Assembly (NCBI RefSeq): GCF_036226885.1
Contig: NZ_CP109027.1
Location: 2,976,001 to 3,040,000, forward strand
Source of the DNA: Streptomyces sp. NBC_00663
GTDB lineage: Bacteria; Actinomycetota; Actinomycetes; Streptomycetales; Streptomycetaceae
Length of the DNA: 64,000 nucleotides
Direction: 5' to 3'
Numbering within the stretch: the stretch's first letter is position 1; the number at the start of each line of letters is the position of its first letter. The notes under the pieces were generated by a model. The model saw nothing but the letters and a program-made list of their open reading frames with translations, was not told the DNA's origin and searched no databases. Below are positions 6,997 through 15,806 of this stretch, piece by piece. A program made the translations under genes and the position numbers.

Positions 6997-8214
6997 TTAC
7001 TTCACCGCACTGCCCGCCTTCCACTCCTTCCATCCCATATTCCATCCTCCGAGCCCGTTGTCGGGAGCGACCTTTTTGTCATCACTGTGGACGACCTCGA
7101 CGACGTCACCGATGAGGCTGCGGTCGAAGAACCAGCCCGCGGGGGTGTCCGAACCGCCCCCCTTCACATCCCGCAGACCGACACAGCCGTGGCTGACATT
7201 GACCTTGCCGGGGGCGTCCGGCGCCCAGTAGTTGCCATGCAGGAAGGTGCCGGAGTCGGTGAGCCGCAGGGCGTGCGGGACGTCGGGGATGTCGTACTCG
7301 CCGCCGAAGCCGACCGTGCGGCTGTTCATACGCGTCACTTCGAGCATCTCGGTGATGACCATCTTGCCGTTGTAGGTGGTGGTGCGGGGTGCCCCGGCCG
7401 TGATCGGCACCGTGGCCAGCAGCTCGTCGTCCCGTCTGACCTGCATGGTGTGCTTGGCGGCGTCGACCAGGGAGACCTGGCTGCGGCCGACGGTGAAGGA
7501 GAACGTCTTGTACTGCAAACCGTAGACACCGGGGGCGCCCTCGATGTCCCGGAGGCGGAGCGAGACCGTCACCTGGGTGCCGGGCTTCCAGTAGTGCTCG
7601 GGGCGGAAGTCGAGGCGGCCCTTGTCGAACCAGTGCGGGCGGATCTCGACGGGCGGCTTGGCGGTGACGTGGACGGCGCGTTCGACGGCCGCCCGGTTCT
7701 CGATGTCGCGGTTGAAGCCCAGCGAGACGATCATCCCGGTGCCGACCGTGGAGCGGTTCTCCGGGGTGACGTAGCCGATGAAGCGTTCGTCGGGGACGTA
7801 GGTGGTGAACGTGGTGTGCCGGGCGGAGCGGCGGCCGTGGCCGTCGAGGGCGACGGCGTCGACGGTGTACTTCGCGGCGAGGGCGAGCCGCCCGTCGTCC
7901 GGCTCCCACCTCAGCCCGTCCTCGGAGATATGACCGGGCACCGGGGTGTCCTGCGCGTCCTGGTACTTCACCACCCTCACCGATTCGAGCCGCCCGCTGG
8001 GCACACGCACCCGCAGCCGGCTGTCCTGCTCCACGCCCTTGGTGCCGTCGTCCGGGGTGACCCGGATGACCTCCTGCGGTGCGGGCGGTTTCCCGAGCCC
8101 GCCGAGGTCGAGCCCGCCCGACTCCGAAGTGCAGCCGGCCAGCAGTCCTGCCCATGTCAGTACGGCGGCCAGAGCGGCCCCTGCGCGCCGAGCGCGCCCA
8201 TGTACATGCCTCAC
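6997..8214 (-). CDS. L,D-transpeptidase lipoprotein (paralogue)
   Basis: 405 aa from a GTG at 8214. This start places an Arg-rich n-region, a hydrophobic core and a LAGC lipobox (Cys28) at the N-terminus; the longer upstream open frame is not needed. It has two Ig-like domains, then the YkuD domain with HGNYWAPDAPG and SHGCVGLRD; Cys344 is the predicted nucleophile. The C-terminal NGLGGWNMGWKEW matches its neighbour at 5585-6829. The two genes are separated by 167 bp and may be transcribed together or from separate promoters. The function is 3->3 cross-linking of peptidoglycan. The start is divergent from glgX with 151 bp between them. Confidence 0.9.
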   Translation of the reverse strand: MRHVHGRARRAGAALAAVLTWAGLLAGCTSESGGLDLGGLGKPPAPQEVIRVTPDDGTKGVEQDSRLRVRVPSGRLESVRVVKYQDAQDTPVPGHISEDGLRWEPDDGRLALAAKYTVDAVALDGHGRRSARHTTFTTYVPDERFIGYVTPENRSTVGTGMIVSLGFNRDIENRAAVERAVHVTAKPPVEIRPHWFDKGRLDFRPEHYWKPGTQVTVSLRLRDIEGAPGVYGLQYKTFSFTVGRSQVSLVDAAKHTMQVRRDDELLATVPITAGAPRTTTYNGKMVITEMLEVTRMNSRTVGFGGEYDIPDVPHALRLTDSGTFLHGNYWAPDAPGKVNVSHGCVGLRDVKGGGSDTPAGWFFDRSLIGDVVEVVHSDDKKVAPDNGLGGWNMGWKEWKAGSAVK

Positions 8215-8365
8215 AGGGGGCCCAACGACGGGGCCCGCCCTGGGGAAACGTGAGTGCGAGCCTAGGTCTGGGCAGAACAGTGGGGAGGACGACGCGACGG
8301 GGAGCCGGGGCCGGGACGCCGTGCGCTCATTTTCGCGTCGTTCCGCGAGCCGTGGGAGGCCTGAG

Positions 8366-10606
8366 GTGTCCAGCGCAGCCGAGCAGGAGGCGGTGGCCGA
8401 CGACGTACGTCCGGCTGTCGTGAACGGTGCGCGGCGCACGCCGTCGGCGCCGGCCGTGCCCGTGTGGCCGGGTGCGCCCGTGCCGTTGGGGGCCCGGTTC
8501 CGGGTGGGTCCGGACGGGGTCGCGGGCACCAACTTCGCGTTGTGGGCGGGCGGTGCGGAGGGCGTCGAGCTGTGTCTCTTCGACGAGCACGGCAAGGAGA
8601 CCCGGGCCCGGCTGACCGAGCTGACGCACGAGATCTGGCACGGGTTCGTGCCGGGCGTCATGCCGGGTCAGCGGTACGGCTATCGGGTGCACGGGCGCTG
8701 GGACCCCTGGACCGGCGGGCGCTGGAACCCGGCGAAGCTGCTCCTCGACCCGTACGCCCGTGCCGTGGACGGCGACTTCAGTCTGCCGCCCGAGGTGTAC
8801 GGGCATGTCCGCGACTGGCCCCAGCAGCAGGTCGCCGACACCGTGCGCGACGACCGGGACTCGGCGCCGTTCGTCCCCAAGGGCGTGGTCGTCCACGACG
8901 ACGCCCCCGACGACGAGTGGGCGGACGACCGCCGCCCGAAGACACCGTGGGCGGACTCGGTCATCTACGAGCTGCATGTACGGGGCTTCACCAAGCTGCA
9001 CCCCGGCATTCCCGAGGAACTGCGCGGAACCTACGCGGGGTTGGCGCATCCCGCCGCCATCGAGCACCTCACCAAGCTCGGTGTCACGGCCGTCGAGCTG
9101 CTGCCCGTCCACCAGTTCGCGCACGAGGACCATCTGCTGCGCCGCGGCCTGAAGAACTACTGGGGCTACAACTCCATCGGCTACTTCGCCCCGCACGCCG
9201 CCTACGCCGCCTCCGGCACCACCGGCCAGCAGGTCGGCGAGTTCCGCGCCATGGTGCGCGCACTGCACGAGGCCGGGATCGAGGTCATCCTCGACGTGGT
9301 CTACAACCACACTGCGGAAGCGGGGGAGTTGGGCCCGACGCTGTCGTTGAAGGGCATCGACAACCGGGGCTACTACCGACTCCAGTCGGACGCCCGCAGG
9401 TACGCCGACTACACCGGCTGCGGCAACACCCTGCACGTCGTACAGCCGCACGTCCTGCGCCTCATCACCGACTCGCTGCGCTACTGGGTCACCGAGATGG
9501 GCGTCGACGGCTTCCGCTTCGACCTGGCCGCGGCGCTGGCGCGCTCGATGCACGACGTCGACATGCTGTCCCCGTTTCTCGCGGTGATCGCCCAGGACCC
9601 GGTGCTGCGGCGGGTGAAGCTGATCGCCGAGCCGTGGGACGTGGGGTCGGGCGGGTATCAGGTGGGCGCCTTTCCCCCGCTGTGGACGGAGTGGAACGAC
9701 CGCTATCGCAACGCCGTACGGGACTTCTGGCGCGGTGCGCTGCCGGACGTACGGGACCTGGGGTACCGGCTGTCGGGGTCGAGCGACCTGTACGCGTGGG
9801 GCGGGCGACGCCCGTACGCGTCGGTCAACTTCATCACCGCGCACGACGGTTTCACGCTGCGCGACATGGTGTCGTACGAACGCAAGCACAACGAGGCCAA
9901 CGGCGAGGGCAACCGGGACGGTTCGAACGACAACCGGTCGTGGAACTGCGGCGCCGAGGGCGAGACGGACGAGGAGCGTGTACGGGCGCTGCGGCGGCGG
10001 CAGTTGCGCAATCTGCTCACCACGCTGCTGCTGTCGACGGGCGTGCCGATGCTGGTCGCGGGTGACGAGTTGGGCCGGACCCAGCGCGGGAACAACAACG
10101 CCTACTGCCAGGACAACGAGATCAGCTGGCTGGACTGGGGGCTGCTGGAACAGCCGGGCTGGAAGGCGCTGTTCGAGCTGACGTCCCGGCTGATCGCGCT
10201 CCGGCACCAGCACCCGGTGCTGCGTCGGCGGGCCTTCTTCTCCGGGCGGGCGCACTCCGCCGACGGGCTGCGCGATCTGGCGTGGTTCACCGCGCGGGGA
10301 GCGGAGATGACGGAACGCGACTGGTACGCGCCGGCCGCCACGCTCGGCATGTACCTCTCCGGGCGGGACATCCCGGGCCGCGACGAGCGCGGGGACGCCG
10401 TCCTCGACGACAGCTTCCTCGCCGTGCTGCACGCCGGGGACCGTCCGGCGAGCTTCGTGCTGCCGGGTCCGCCGTGGGCGGAACGGTACGAGGTCGTCGT
10501 CGACACCTCGCGGGAGGAGCAGGGGACGGCGCCGGAGGTCGTGCACCGGGCGGGGGCGGCGATCACGGTTCCGGCGCGGGCGGTTCTGCTGCTGCGCGTG
10601 GGGTAA
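8366..10606 (+). CDS. glgX: glycogen debranching enzyme GlgX (isoamylase-type GH13)
   Basis: 746 aa. The start is the GTG at 8366, preceded by GGAGG at 8355-8359. An N-terminal CBM48 domain (about residues 30-150, GVAGTNFALWAGGAEGVELCLFD) is followed by a GH13 barrel. The catalytic residues are visible: nucleophile Asp386 in FRFDLA, acid/base Glu422 in LIAEPWD and transition-state Asp494 in ITAHDGF. The long loop with NGEGNRDGSNDNRSWNCGAEG is typical of GlgX/TreX. It hydrolyses alpha-1,6 branches of glycogen after phosphorylase trimming. Its partners glgP and the glgE-treS-mak-glgB cluster lie 30-40 kb away in the same window. A membrane protein gene follows after 9 bp and is probably co-transcribed. 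Confidence 0.95.
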   Translation: MSSAAEQEAVADDVRPAVVNGARRTPSAPAVPVWPGAPVPLGARFRVGPDGVAGTNFALWAGGAEGVELCLFDEHGKETRARLTELTHEIWHGFVPGVMPGQRYGYRVHGRWDPWTGGRWNPAKLLLDPYARAVDGDFSLPPEVYGHVRDWPQQQVADTVRDDRDSAPFVPKGVVVHDDAPDDEWADDRRPKTPWADSVIYELHVRGFTKLHPGIPEELRGTYAGLAHPAAIEHLTKLGVTAVELLPVHQFAHEDHLLRRGLKNYWGYNSIGYFAPHAAYAASGTTGQQVGEFRAMVRALHEAGIEVILDVVYNHTAEAGELGPTLSLKGIDNRGYYRLQSDARRYADYTGCGNTLHVVQPHVLRLITDSLRYWVTEMGVDGFRFDLAAALARSMHDVDMLSPFLAVIAQDPVLRRVKLIAEPWDVGSGGYQVGAFPPLWTEWNDRYRNAVRDFWRGALPDVRDLGYRLSGSSDLYAWGGRRPYASVNFITAHDGFTLRDMVSYERKHNEANGEGNRDGSNDNRSWNCGAEGETDEERVRALRRRQLRNLLTTLLLSTGVPMLVAGDELGRTQRGNNNAYCQDNEISWLDWGLLEQPGWKALFELTSRLIALRHQHPVLRRRAFFSGRAHSADGLRDLAWFTARGAEMTERDWYAPAATLGMYLSGRDIPGRDERGDAVLDDSFLAVLHAGDRPASFVLPGPPWAERYEVVVDTSREEQGTAPEVVHRAGAAITVPARAVLLLRVG

Positions 10607-10615
10607 GAGTCGGCG

Positions 10616-11632
10616 GTGACCAACGGGAACACGTACTTCCTGCGGAACAACGACCGGTCGCCGCGCGGGCGACAGGACCGTGCCGTGGGGCGGCGGCTGA
10701 TCGCCGTCGGGTGGGTGCTGCGGGTGGGCGGGGCCGTCCTGGGGCTGGGGAGCGTCTTTGTCGCCCAGGCCTGTGTCCGGCACCTTCTCGAAGGCACCTC
10801 GCACCAGGGCGGGTGGCTGCTGGCGCTGCTGGTGTGCGTCCCCGTCTTCTTCCTCGGCTGGTGCGGGTTCGCCCTCGGCCGGGTCTGGGCGCAGAGCGGC
10901 CGACGGCACACCGCCGAGATCCTCGACCCGCTGCGGGCGGCCCACTCGGCCGGGCACGTGCTGTATCTGCGCCCCTTCGATCTCGACCAGGTCATGTCCG
11001 CCATGCCCCTGGAACTCTCCGGCGGCGGGGCGGGCGCCGCCAACCTCTTCTTCCTCTCCGGACGCACACAGGAGGAGGACATGGTCCGGCGCTTCCGGCG
11101 GCTCGGCCGGGTCCTCGCGATCGGCCGCCCCGGGGAGGTGCTGCCGGAGGCCGGCGCCGAGCGCATGTACGTGGCCGACGACGAGTGGCAGCGGGTGGTG
11201 AGCGGGCTCATCGCGCGGGCGGGGGTGGTGACGCTGTCGGTGGGCACGGGGCGGGGCACGGTGTGGGAGTTCATGGAGTCCCTGCGCGTACTGCCGCCCG
11301 AGCGGCTGGTGCTGTTGATCTACTGCGACCGGACGGCCTACGACGAGTTCCGTGCCGTCGTGGCGGAGCAGTGCGCCCTGCCCGAGTACCCGCCGCCCGC
11401 CCGTCCGGAGCGGCCCCGGTGGGAGGTCCTGATGAACGGCGGCCGCAAACGGCTGCTCTGGGACTTCGCGTTGAAGGGCGTGATCGTCTTCGGTCCGGAC
11501 TGGCAGCCGCGGTTCGTGCGCTTCGATCCGTCGACGCTGCGGGTGCCGAGCGTGTTCTCGGTGCGCAAGCTGCTGAGGCGTGAGCTGGACCCGGTGCTGG
11601 ACCGGCTGAAGGCTCTCCCGGCCCGCCGCTGA
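10616..11632 (+). CDS. membrane protein with cytoplasmic 'LYLRPF' domain
   Basis: 338 aa from the GTG at 10616. Two hydrophobic segments (about residues 30-50 and 62-84) are followed by a soluble domain. That domain begins with VLYLRPFDLD and continues with GRVLAIGRPGEVLPEAGAER, then DDEWQRVV, alternating hydrophobic strands (VVTLSVGTGRGTVWEF) and RLVLLIY. The order of strands, the Gly-Arg-Pro-Gly turn and a WE motif suggest a Rossmann/TIR-like alpha-beta fold, but I do not recognise a named family. A second protein with the same layout is encoded at 33850-35034. The gene is 9 bp after glgX. The function is unknown; no signal peptide is seen. Confidence 0.7.
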   Translation: MTNGNTYFLRNNDRSPRGRQDRAVGRRLIAVGWVLRVGGAVLGLGSVFVAQACVRHLLEGTSHQGGWLLALLVCVPVFFLGWCGFALGRVWAQSGRRHTAEILDPLRAAHSAGHVLYLRPFDLDQVMSAMPLELSGGGAGAANLFFLSGRTQEEDMVRRFRRLGRVLAIGRPGEVLPEAGAERMYVADDEWQRVVSGLIARAGVVTLSVGTGRGTVWEFMESLRVLPPERLVLLIYCDRTAYDEFRAVVAEQCALPEYPPPARPERPRWEVLMNGGRKRLLWDFALKGVIVFGPDWQPRFVRFDPSTLRVPSVFSVRKLLRRELDPVLDRLKALPARR

Positions 11633-11719
11633 GGACCGCGTTGCGGGACCGTTGCAGCCCCATGAACTCCGCCTGTGATCCCTGGCCAGGTCACCTGTCC
11701 GGCGATCAGACTCGGCCGT

Positions 11720-13138
11720 ATGCCGAAGATCTCCCGCCGTACGTTCGGTGGTCTCGTCGGCGGCGGTGCCGTGACCGCTGTCGCCGGTACGACCACCGCC
11801 GCCGAGGCCGCCGAAGCCGAACCCGCCCCCGCCGAGCGCCCGTTCAAGGCGCGGTCCGGTTCCCCTGGCCGGCGCCCCAACATCCTCGTCATCCTCGGTG
11901 ACGACCTCGGCTGGGCCGACCTCTCCTCGTACGGCGCCCCGCACATCAAGACGCCGCACCTCGACCGCCTGGCCCGGCAGGGCGTGCGGTTCACGGACGC
12001 GTACTCGGGGTCGGCGACCTGCTCACCGACCCGGTTCAGCCTGTACACCGGCCGCTATCCGGGCCGTACGCCGGGCGGGCTCGCCGAGCCGATCGGCAAC
12101 CGGACGCAGGGCCTCGACCCGAACCACCCCACTCTCGCCTCCCTGCTGAAGAAGGCCGGTTACGCCACCGCCCTCATCGGCAAATGGCACTGCGGCTGGC
12201 TGCCCGACTACAGCCCCACCAAGTCGGGCTGGGACGAGTTCTTCGGCAACCACGGAGGCGTGCTGGAGTACTTCTCCAAGCTCGGCCAGCTCGGCGACTA
12301 CGACCTCTACGAGGGCGACGCCACCTACAAGGACCTGCGCTACTACACGGAGGTCCTGACCGAGCGGGCCGTCGAGTACGTGGGCCGGAAACACGACAGG
12401 CCCTGGCTGCTGAACCTCAACTTCACCACCCCGCACTGGCCCTGGCTCGCGGAGGGCGACGAGGAGACCGGCGCCGAGATCGAGGCGAAGATCCGCGCCG
12501 CCACGTCCCAGGCGGAGGTCGTGGCCGCGCTCAACCACTACGACGGCGGCTCGGTCGAGAAGTACGCGGAGATGGTGGAGTCCCTGGACGCGGCCGTCGG
12601 CGAGGTGCTCGCCGCGCTGCGCCGCTCCGGGCAGGAGGAGAACACGGTCGTGGTGTTCGCCAGCGACAACGGCGGCGAGCGCTACTCCTACAACTGGCCG
12701 CTCAGCGGCGAGAAGTTCGTCCTCCTGGAGGGCGGTATCCGCGTCCCGACGATCCTGCGCTGGCCCGCCCGTGTCGACGGCCACCAGGTCAGCCACGAGC
12801 CGAACTTCTCCCCCGACTGGACGGCGACCCTGCTGGAGTTCGGCGGCGCCCGCCCCGACCCGGCGTACCCCCTGGACGGCACGAGCCTCGCGGGCTATCT
12901 CCTGCGCGGCGAGGAGCTGCCGGAGCGCGACCTGTTCTGGCGGGTGCGGGCCAACCGGGCGCTACGGCGCGGCGACTGGAAGTACTACCGGGACGCCGAC
13001 AACGACGACCACCTCTACAACCTGGCCGCCGACTCCCGCGAACAGGCCGATCTCGCCCCGGACAAGCCGGAGTTGCTGGCCGAGCTGAAGGCGGCGTGGG
13101 AGAAGACCGCGGCCGGCCTTCTGCCCTACCCCGACTAG
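11720..13138 (+). CDS. Tat-exported sulfatase (arylsulfatase family)
   Basis: 472 aa from the ATG at 11720, which places a clean twin-arginine signal (SRRTFGG at residues 5-11) at the N-terminus. No good Shine-Dalgarno is visible. Sulfatase signatures are intact: metal-binding GDDLGW near residue 58, and the formylglycine site C101-S-P-T-R followed by SLYTGRYPG. Later come IGKWHCGW, TPHWPW and ASDNGG. It should hydrolyse sulfate esters outside the membrane after Cys101 is oxidised to formylglycine. No formylglycine-generating enzyme gene is in the window, so that step must be supplied elsewhere. The substrate is unknown. The stop overlaps the convergent response-regulator gene by 4 bp. Confidence 0.92.
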   Translation: MPKISRRTFGGLVGGGAVTAVAGTTTAAEAAEAEPAPAERPFKARSGSPGRRPNILVILGDDLGWADLSSYGAPHIKTPHLDRLARQGVRFTDAYSGSATCSPTRFSLYTGRYPGRTPGGLAEPIGNRTQGLDPNHPTLASLLKKAGYATALIGKWHCGWLPDYSPTKSGWDEFFGNHGGVLEYFSKLGQLGDYDLYEGDATYKDLRYYTEVLTERAVEYVGRKHDRPWLLNLNFTTPHWPWLAEGDEETGAEIEAKIRAATSQAEVVAALNHYDGGSVEKYAEMVESLDAAVGEVLAALRRSGQEENTVVVFASDNGGERYSYNWPLSGEKFVLLEGGIRVPTILRWPARVDGHQVSHEPNFSPDWTATLLEFGGARPDPAYPLDGTSLAGYLLRGEELPERDLFWRVRANRALRRGDWKYYRDADNDDHLYNLAADSREQADLAPDKPELLAELKAAWEKTAAGLLPYPD

Positions 13139-13788
13139 CCGAGAATCCCCCGCTGGTACGCCGTCGCGACCGCCGCCGCGCGGTCCTTGACGCCCAACTT
13201 GGCGTACAGGTGGGTGAGATGGGTCTTCACGGTCGCCTCGCTGATGAAGAGTTCACGGGCGATCTCGCGGTTGGACGTGCCCTTGGCGACGAGTGCCAGC
13301 ACCTCGCGTTCGCGGGCGGAGAGCGGCTCGTTGCCGGGAGCCCCGGGCGTCCTGACCGCTGACACCAGGCGGGAGGCGACCGCCGGGGACAGGACCGTGC
13401 GGCCCTCCGCCGCCGCGCGGACCGCGGTGAACAGCTCGTCGCGCGGGGCGTCCTTGAGCAGATAGCCCGTCGCACCCGCCTCGATGGCGGGCAGGGTGTC
13501 GGAGTCGGTGTCGTACGTCGTCAGGACCAGGACCTTGGCGCGGGCGGCGCGGCGGGTCAGCTCGCGGATGGCGTCGACTCCCCCGCCGCCCGGCATCCGC
13601 AGGTCCATCAGGATCACGTCCGGGTCGAGGGCGGCGGCGCGCTCCAGCGCCTCGACGCCGTTGGACGCCTCGCCGAGGACCCGGAAGCCGGGGGCGTTCT
13701 CGAACATGCCGCGCAGACCGTCCCGTACGACGGGATGGTCGTCGACGATCAGCAAGGAGACCTGGTCGTTCAGGGCGGAGTCAGTCAT
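13135..13788 (-). CDS. NarL/LuxR-family response regulator
   Basis: 217 aa. An N-terminal receiver domain (SLLIVDDHPVVRDGL; the phosphoacceptor Asp is in DVILMDLRMP; KD at LLKDAP) joins a C-terminal LuxR helix-turn-helix (LSAREREVLALVAKGTSNREIARELF, then TVKTHL). Its start overlaps the end of the histidine kinase gene by 8 bp, so kinase and regulator are translationally coupled. They form the last two genes of an ABC exporter operon (16708 down to 13135). The regulator probably controls that operon, and the 24-bp palindrome at 16764-16787 is a candidate site. Confidence 0.95.
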   Translation of the reverse strand: MTDSALNDQVSLLIVDDHPVVRDGLRGMFENAPGFRVLGEASNGVEALERAAALDPDVILMDLRMPGGGGVDAIRELTRRAARAKVLVLTTYDTDSDTLPAIEAGATGYLLKDAPRDELFTAVRAAAEGRTVLSPAVASRLVSAVRTPGAPGNEPLSAREREVLALVAKGTSNREIARELFISEATVKTHLTHLYAKLGVKDRAAAVATAYQRGILG

Positions 13789-15010
13789 GGCGGACCAACG
13801 GTACGCGAGCCGACAGGGCCGTGCCGTGCCCCGGCTCCGACTCCACGGTGAGGGAACCGGCGATGCGTTCGGCGCGAGCGCGCATGCCGTCGAGGCCGAA
13901 GCCTGCGGTGCGGGTGCGTTCGGGGACGGTGGCGGGGTCGAAGCCCCGGCCGTCGTCGCGGATGTCGAGGATGACCTCGTCGCCGAGGTAGGTCAGGGTG
14001 ACGCCGACCCGGTCGGCCCGGGCGTGCCGGGCCGCGTTGGACAGGGCCTCCTGGACGATCCTCAGCAGGGTCGCCGAGACCTCGTCGTGGAGTTGCTCGG
14101 CGGTGCCGGTGACGGTGAACTCGGCGCGTACGCCGGTCCGTTCGCCCCAGTCGGCGACCGTCTTCTTCAGGGCCTCGGCGAGACCGGCGTTCTCCAGCGC
14201 CACCGGGGCGAGGTTGTGCACGGAGCGGCGGGCCTCGCCGAGGCTGTGCCGGGCCAGGTCGGAGGCGCGGGCCAGATGGGTGCGGGCGATGTCCAGGTCG
14301 GGGGCGTTCGCGACGACCTGGAGCTGGGCGATGATGCCGGTCAGGCCCTGGGCGATGGTGTCGTGGATCTCGGCGGCGAGCCGTCGGCGCTCGTCGGCGA
14401 CGCCCGCTTCCCGCGCCTGGACGAGGAGTTGGGAGTGCAGCGAGGCGTTCTCGTCGAGCGCCTGGCGCAACGCCTCGATGGTGGCCGCCCGTTCCCGGGA
14501 CCGCTGTTCCTCCTGGTAGGTGAGGTGGGCGACGGCCATCAGCAGCGCGTTGTTGGCGACCAGCAGTCCGCAGAACACCGCGACCTGGGCCCAGCTGCGG
14601 AACGGCAGCCCGCCGGACTGGGAGCCCGCCACCACGATCGAGGTGGCGAACAGCCCGAGCCGCTGCCGTCGTACGCCCGGGATGACCTCGTCGGCGTCGA
14701 AGTAGCCGGTGACCGCGTAGAACGCGAAGAACGGGTTGATCCAGGTGAGGACGAAGGCGATGGCCCAGCGCAGGACGTAGTAGACGACCCCGCGCCGGGA
14801 CGGGACGCGGCGGCCCCGGCGGGGTCCGTGCCACAGCTGGAGCACGAGGGCGGCGATCACCAGGGCCCCGGCCGCGTACCACTCGGCGGGCCCCATCATC
14901 AGGTCGCCGGTGACGGCCGAGAGGAAGGTGCCGATGGCGAGCAGCCCGTAGGCGCCCCAGGTGTGGAACTGGTTCCAGCGCCGCTCGATCTGCTCGTCCA
15001 CCGCGGTCAT
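13781..15010 (-). CDS. sensor histidine kinase (HisKA_3 type)
   Basis: About 409 aa from the ATG at 15010; a GTG at 15025 and another GTG three codons inside are alternatives because GGGGAG directly abuts the ATG. The first ~170 residues hold five to six hydrophobic segments with very short loops, as in intramembrane-sensing kinases. The dimerisation helix has AEIHDTIAQGLTGIIAQL, in which the His is the phosphosite. The ATPase domain carries N-box EALSNAARHA, G1 DDGRGFDP and G2 GFGLDGMRAR. It pairs with the overlapping response regulator and sits in an operon with an ABC exporter, an arrangement often used to sense envelope stress or a transported compound. Confidence 0.93.
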   Translation of the reverse strand: MTAVDEQIERRWNQFHTWGAYGLLAIGTFLSAVTGDLMMGPAEWYAAGALVIAALVLQLWHGPRRGRRVPSRRGVVYYVLRWAIAFVLTWINPFFAFYAVTGYFDADEVIPGVRRQRLGLFATSIVVAGSQSGGLPFRSWAQVAVFCGLLVANNALLMAVAHLTYQEEQRSRERAATIEALRQALDENASLHSQLLVQAREAGVADERRRLAAEIHDTIAQGLTGIIAQLQVVANAPDLDIARTHLARASDLARHSLGEARRSVHNLAPVALENAGLAEALKKTVADWGERTGVRAEFTVTGTAEQLHDEVSATLLRIVQEALSNAARHARADRVGVTLTYLGDEVILDIRDDGRGFDPATVPERTRTAGFGLDGMRARAERIAGSLTVESEPGHGTALSARVPLVRHD

Positions 15011-15035
15011 CTCCCCAGTCTGCACGGTGGACCGC

Positions 15036-15806
15036 CTACTCCCAGCGGAACCAGCGCGCGGCGCCGGCCGTCAGCAGGACCGTCCAGGCGACGAGGACGC
15101 CCAGATGGGTCCAGCCGATCCAGTCGCCCGCCGCGGCCCGGTTCAGCGCCTCGGCCGCCGCGCCGAACGGGGTGTAGCCGACGATCCGGGCGAGGACGTC
15201 CGGCATGGTCTGCACCGGCGCCCACAGTCCCGCGCAGAACATCGCCGGGAAGAACACGGCGGAGCCGATGGCACCGGCGATCTTCGTGGTCCGGGACAGC
15301 GCGCAGACCACCGCGCCGAGGGCGAGGGCGACGAGCACGGCCAGGACCAGGGCGAGGAGATAGCCGAGGGGCTGCTCGGGCAGGCGTACGTCGAAGGCGA
15401 GCCGGCCGACGGCGAGGGCCAGCAGCGCGGAGGCCAGGGCCGCCCCGGCGAACACCGTCATCTGGGCGGTGAGCAGGGCGGAGGGGCGGACCGGAGTGGT
15501 GGACATCCGGCGCAGGATGCCGCGCTCGCGGTAGCCGGTGAGGGTCTGTGGCATCGCCTGCAATCCGCTCACGATCAGACCGAGCAGGACGGCCACGGGC
15601 ACGTAGACGTCGATGGTCCGCAGCCCGCCGAGGTCGGCCTCCGCGTGCCGGAAGGACGGGACCGAGCCCAGGATCACCAGCAGCAGGGTCGGGAAGAGCA
15701 GGATCCAGAAGAGGGCGCCGGGTTCACGGCGGAAGAGGCGGATCTCGGTGCGCAGGACAGCGGTGTTCATGCCGCGGCTCCCCTTCGGTACGGCGGCGGT
15801 GCTCAT
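15036..15806 (-). CDS. ABC-2 type transporter permease
   Basis: 256 aa with six predicted membrane spans, starting about residues 33, 67, 112, 148, 177 and 233. The loop after the second span, with YRERGILRRMSTTPVRP, is typical of DrrB/ABC-2 permeases. The start overlaps the stop of the ATPase gene by 4 bp (ATGA); an internal ATG at residue 13 is an alternative. With the ATPase it would form an exporter for a lipophilic compound or antibiotic. The downstream kinase gene begins 25 bp later. Confidence 0.92.
   Translation of the reverse strand: MSTAAVPKGSRGMNTAVLRTEIRLFRREPGALFWILLFPTLLLVILGSVPSFRHAEADLGGLRTIDVYVPVAVLLGLIVSGLQAMPQTLTGYRERGILRRMSTTPVRPSALLTAQMTVFAGAALASALLALAVGRLAFDVRLPEQPLGYLLALVLAVLVALALGAVVCALSRTTKIAGAIGSAVFFPAMFCAGLWAPVQTMPDVLARIVGYTPFGAAAEALNRAAAGDWIGWTHLGVLVAWTVLLTAGAARWFRWE

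Noticed and set aside
8327..11959. Very long open frame on the reverse strand opposite glgX and the LYLRPF gene
   Set aside because: It is a by-product of the codon bias of the forward genes (GC-rich third positions remove stops). The translation is low complexity, rich in His, Arg, Val and Pro, with no family motif.
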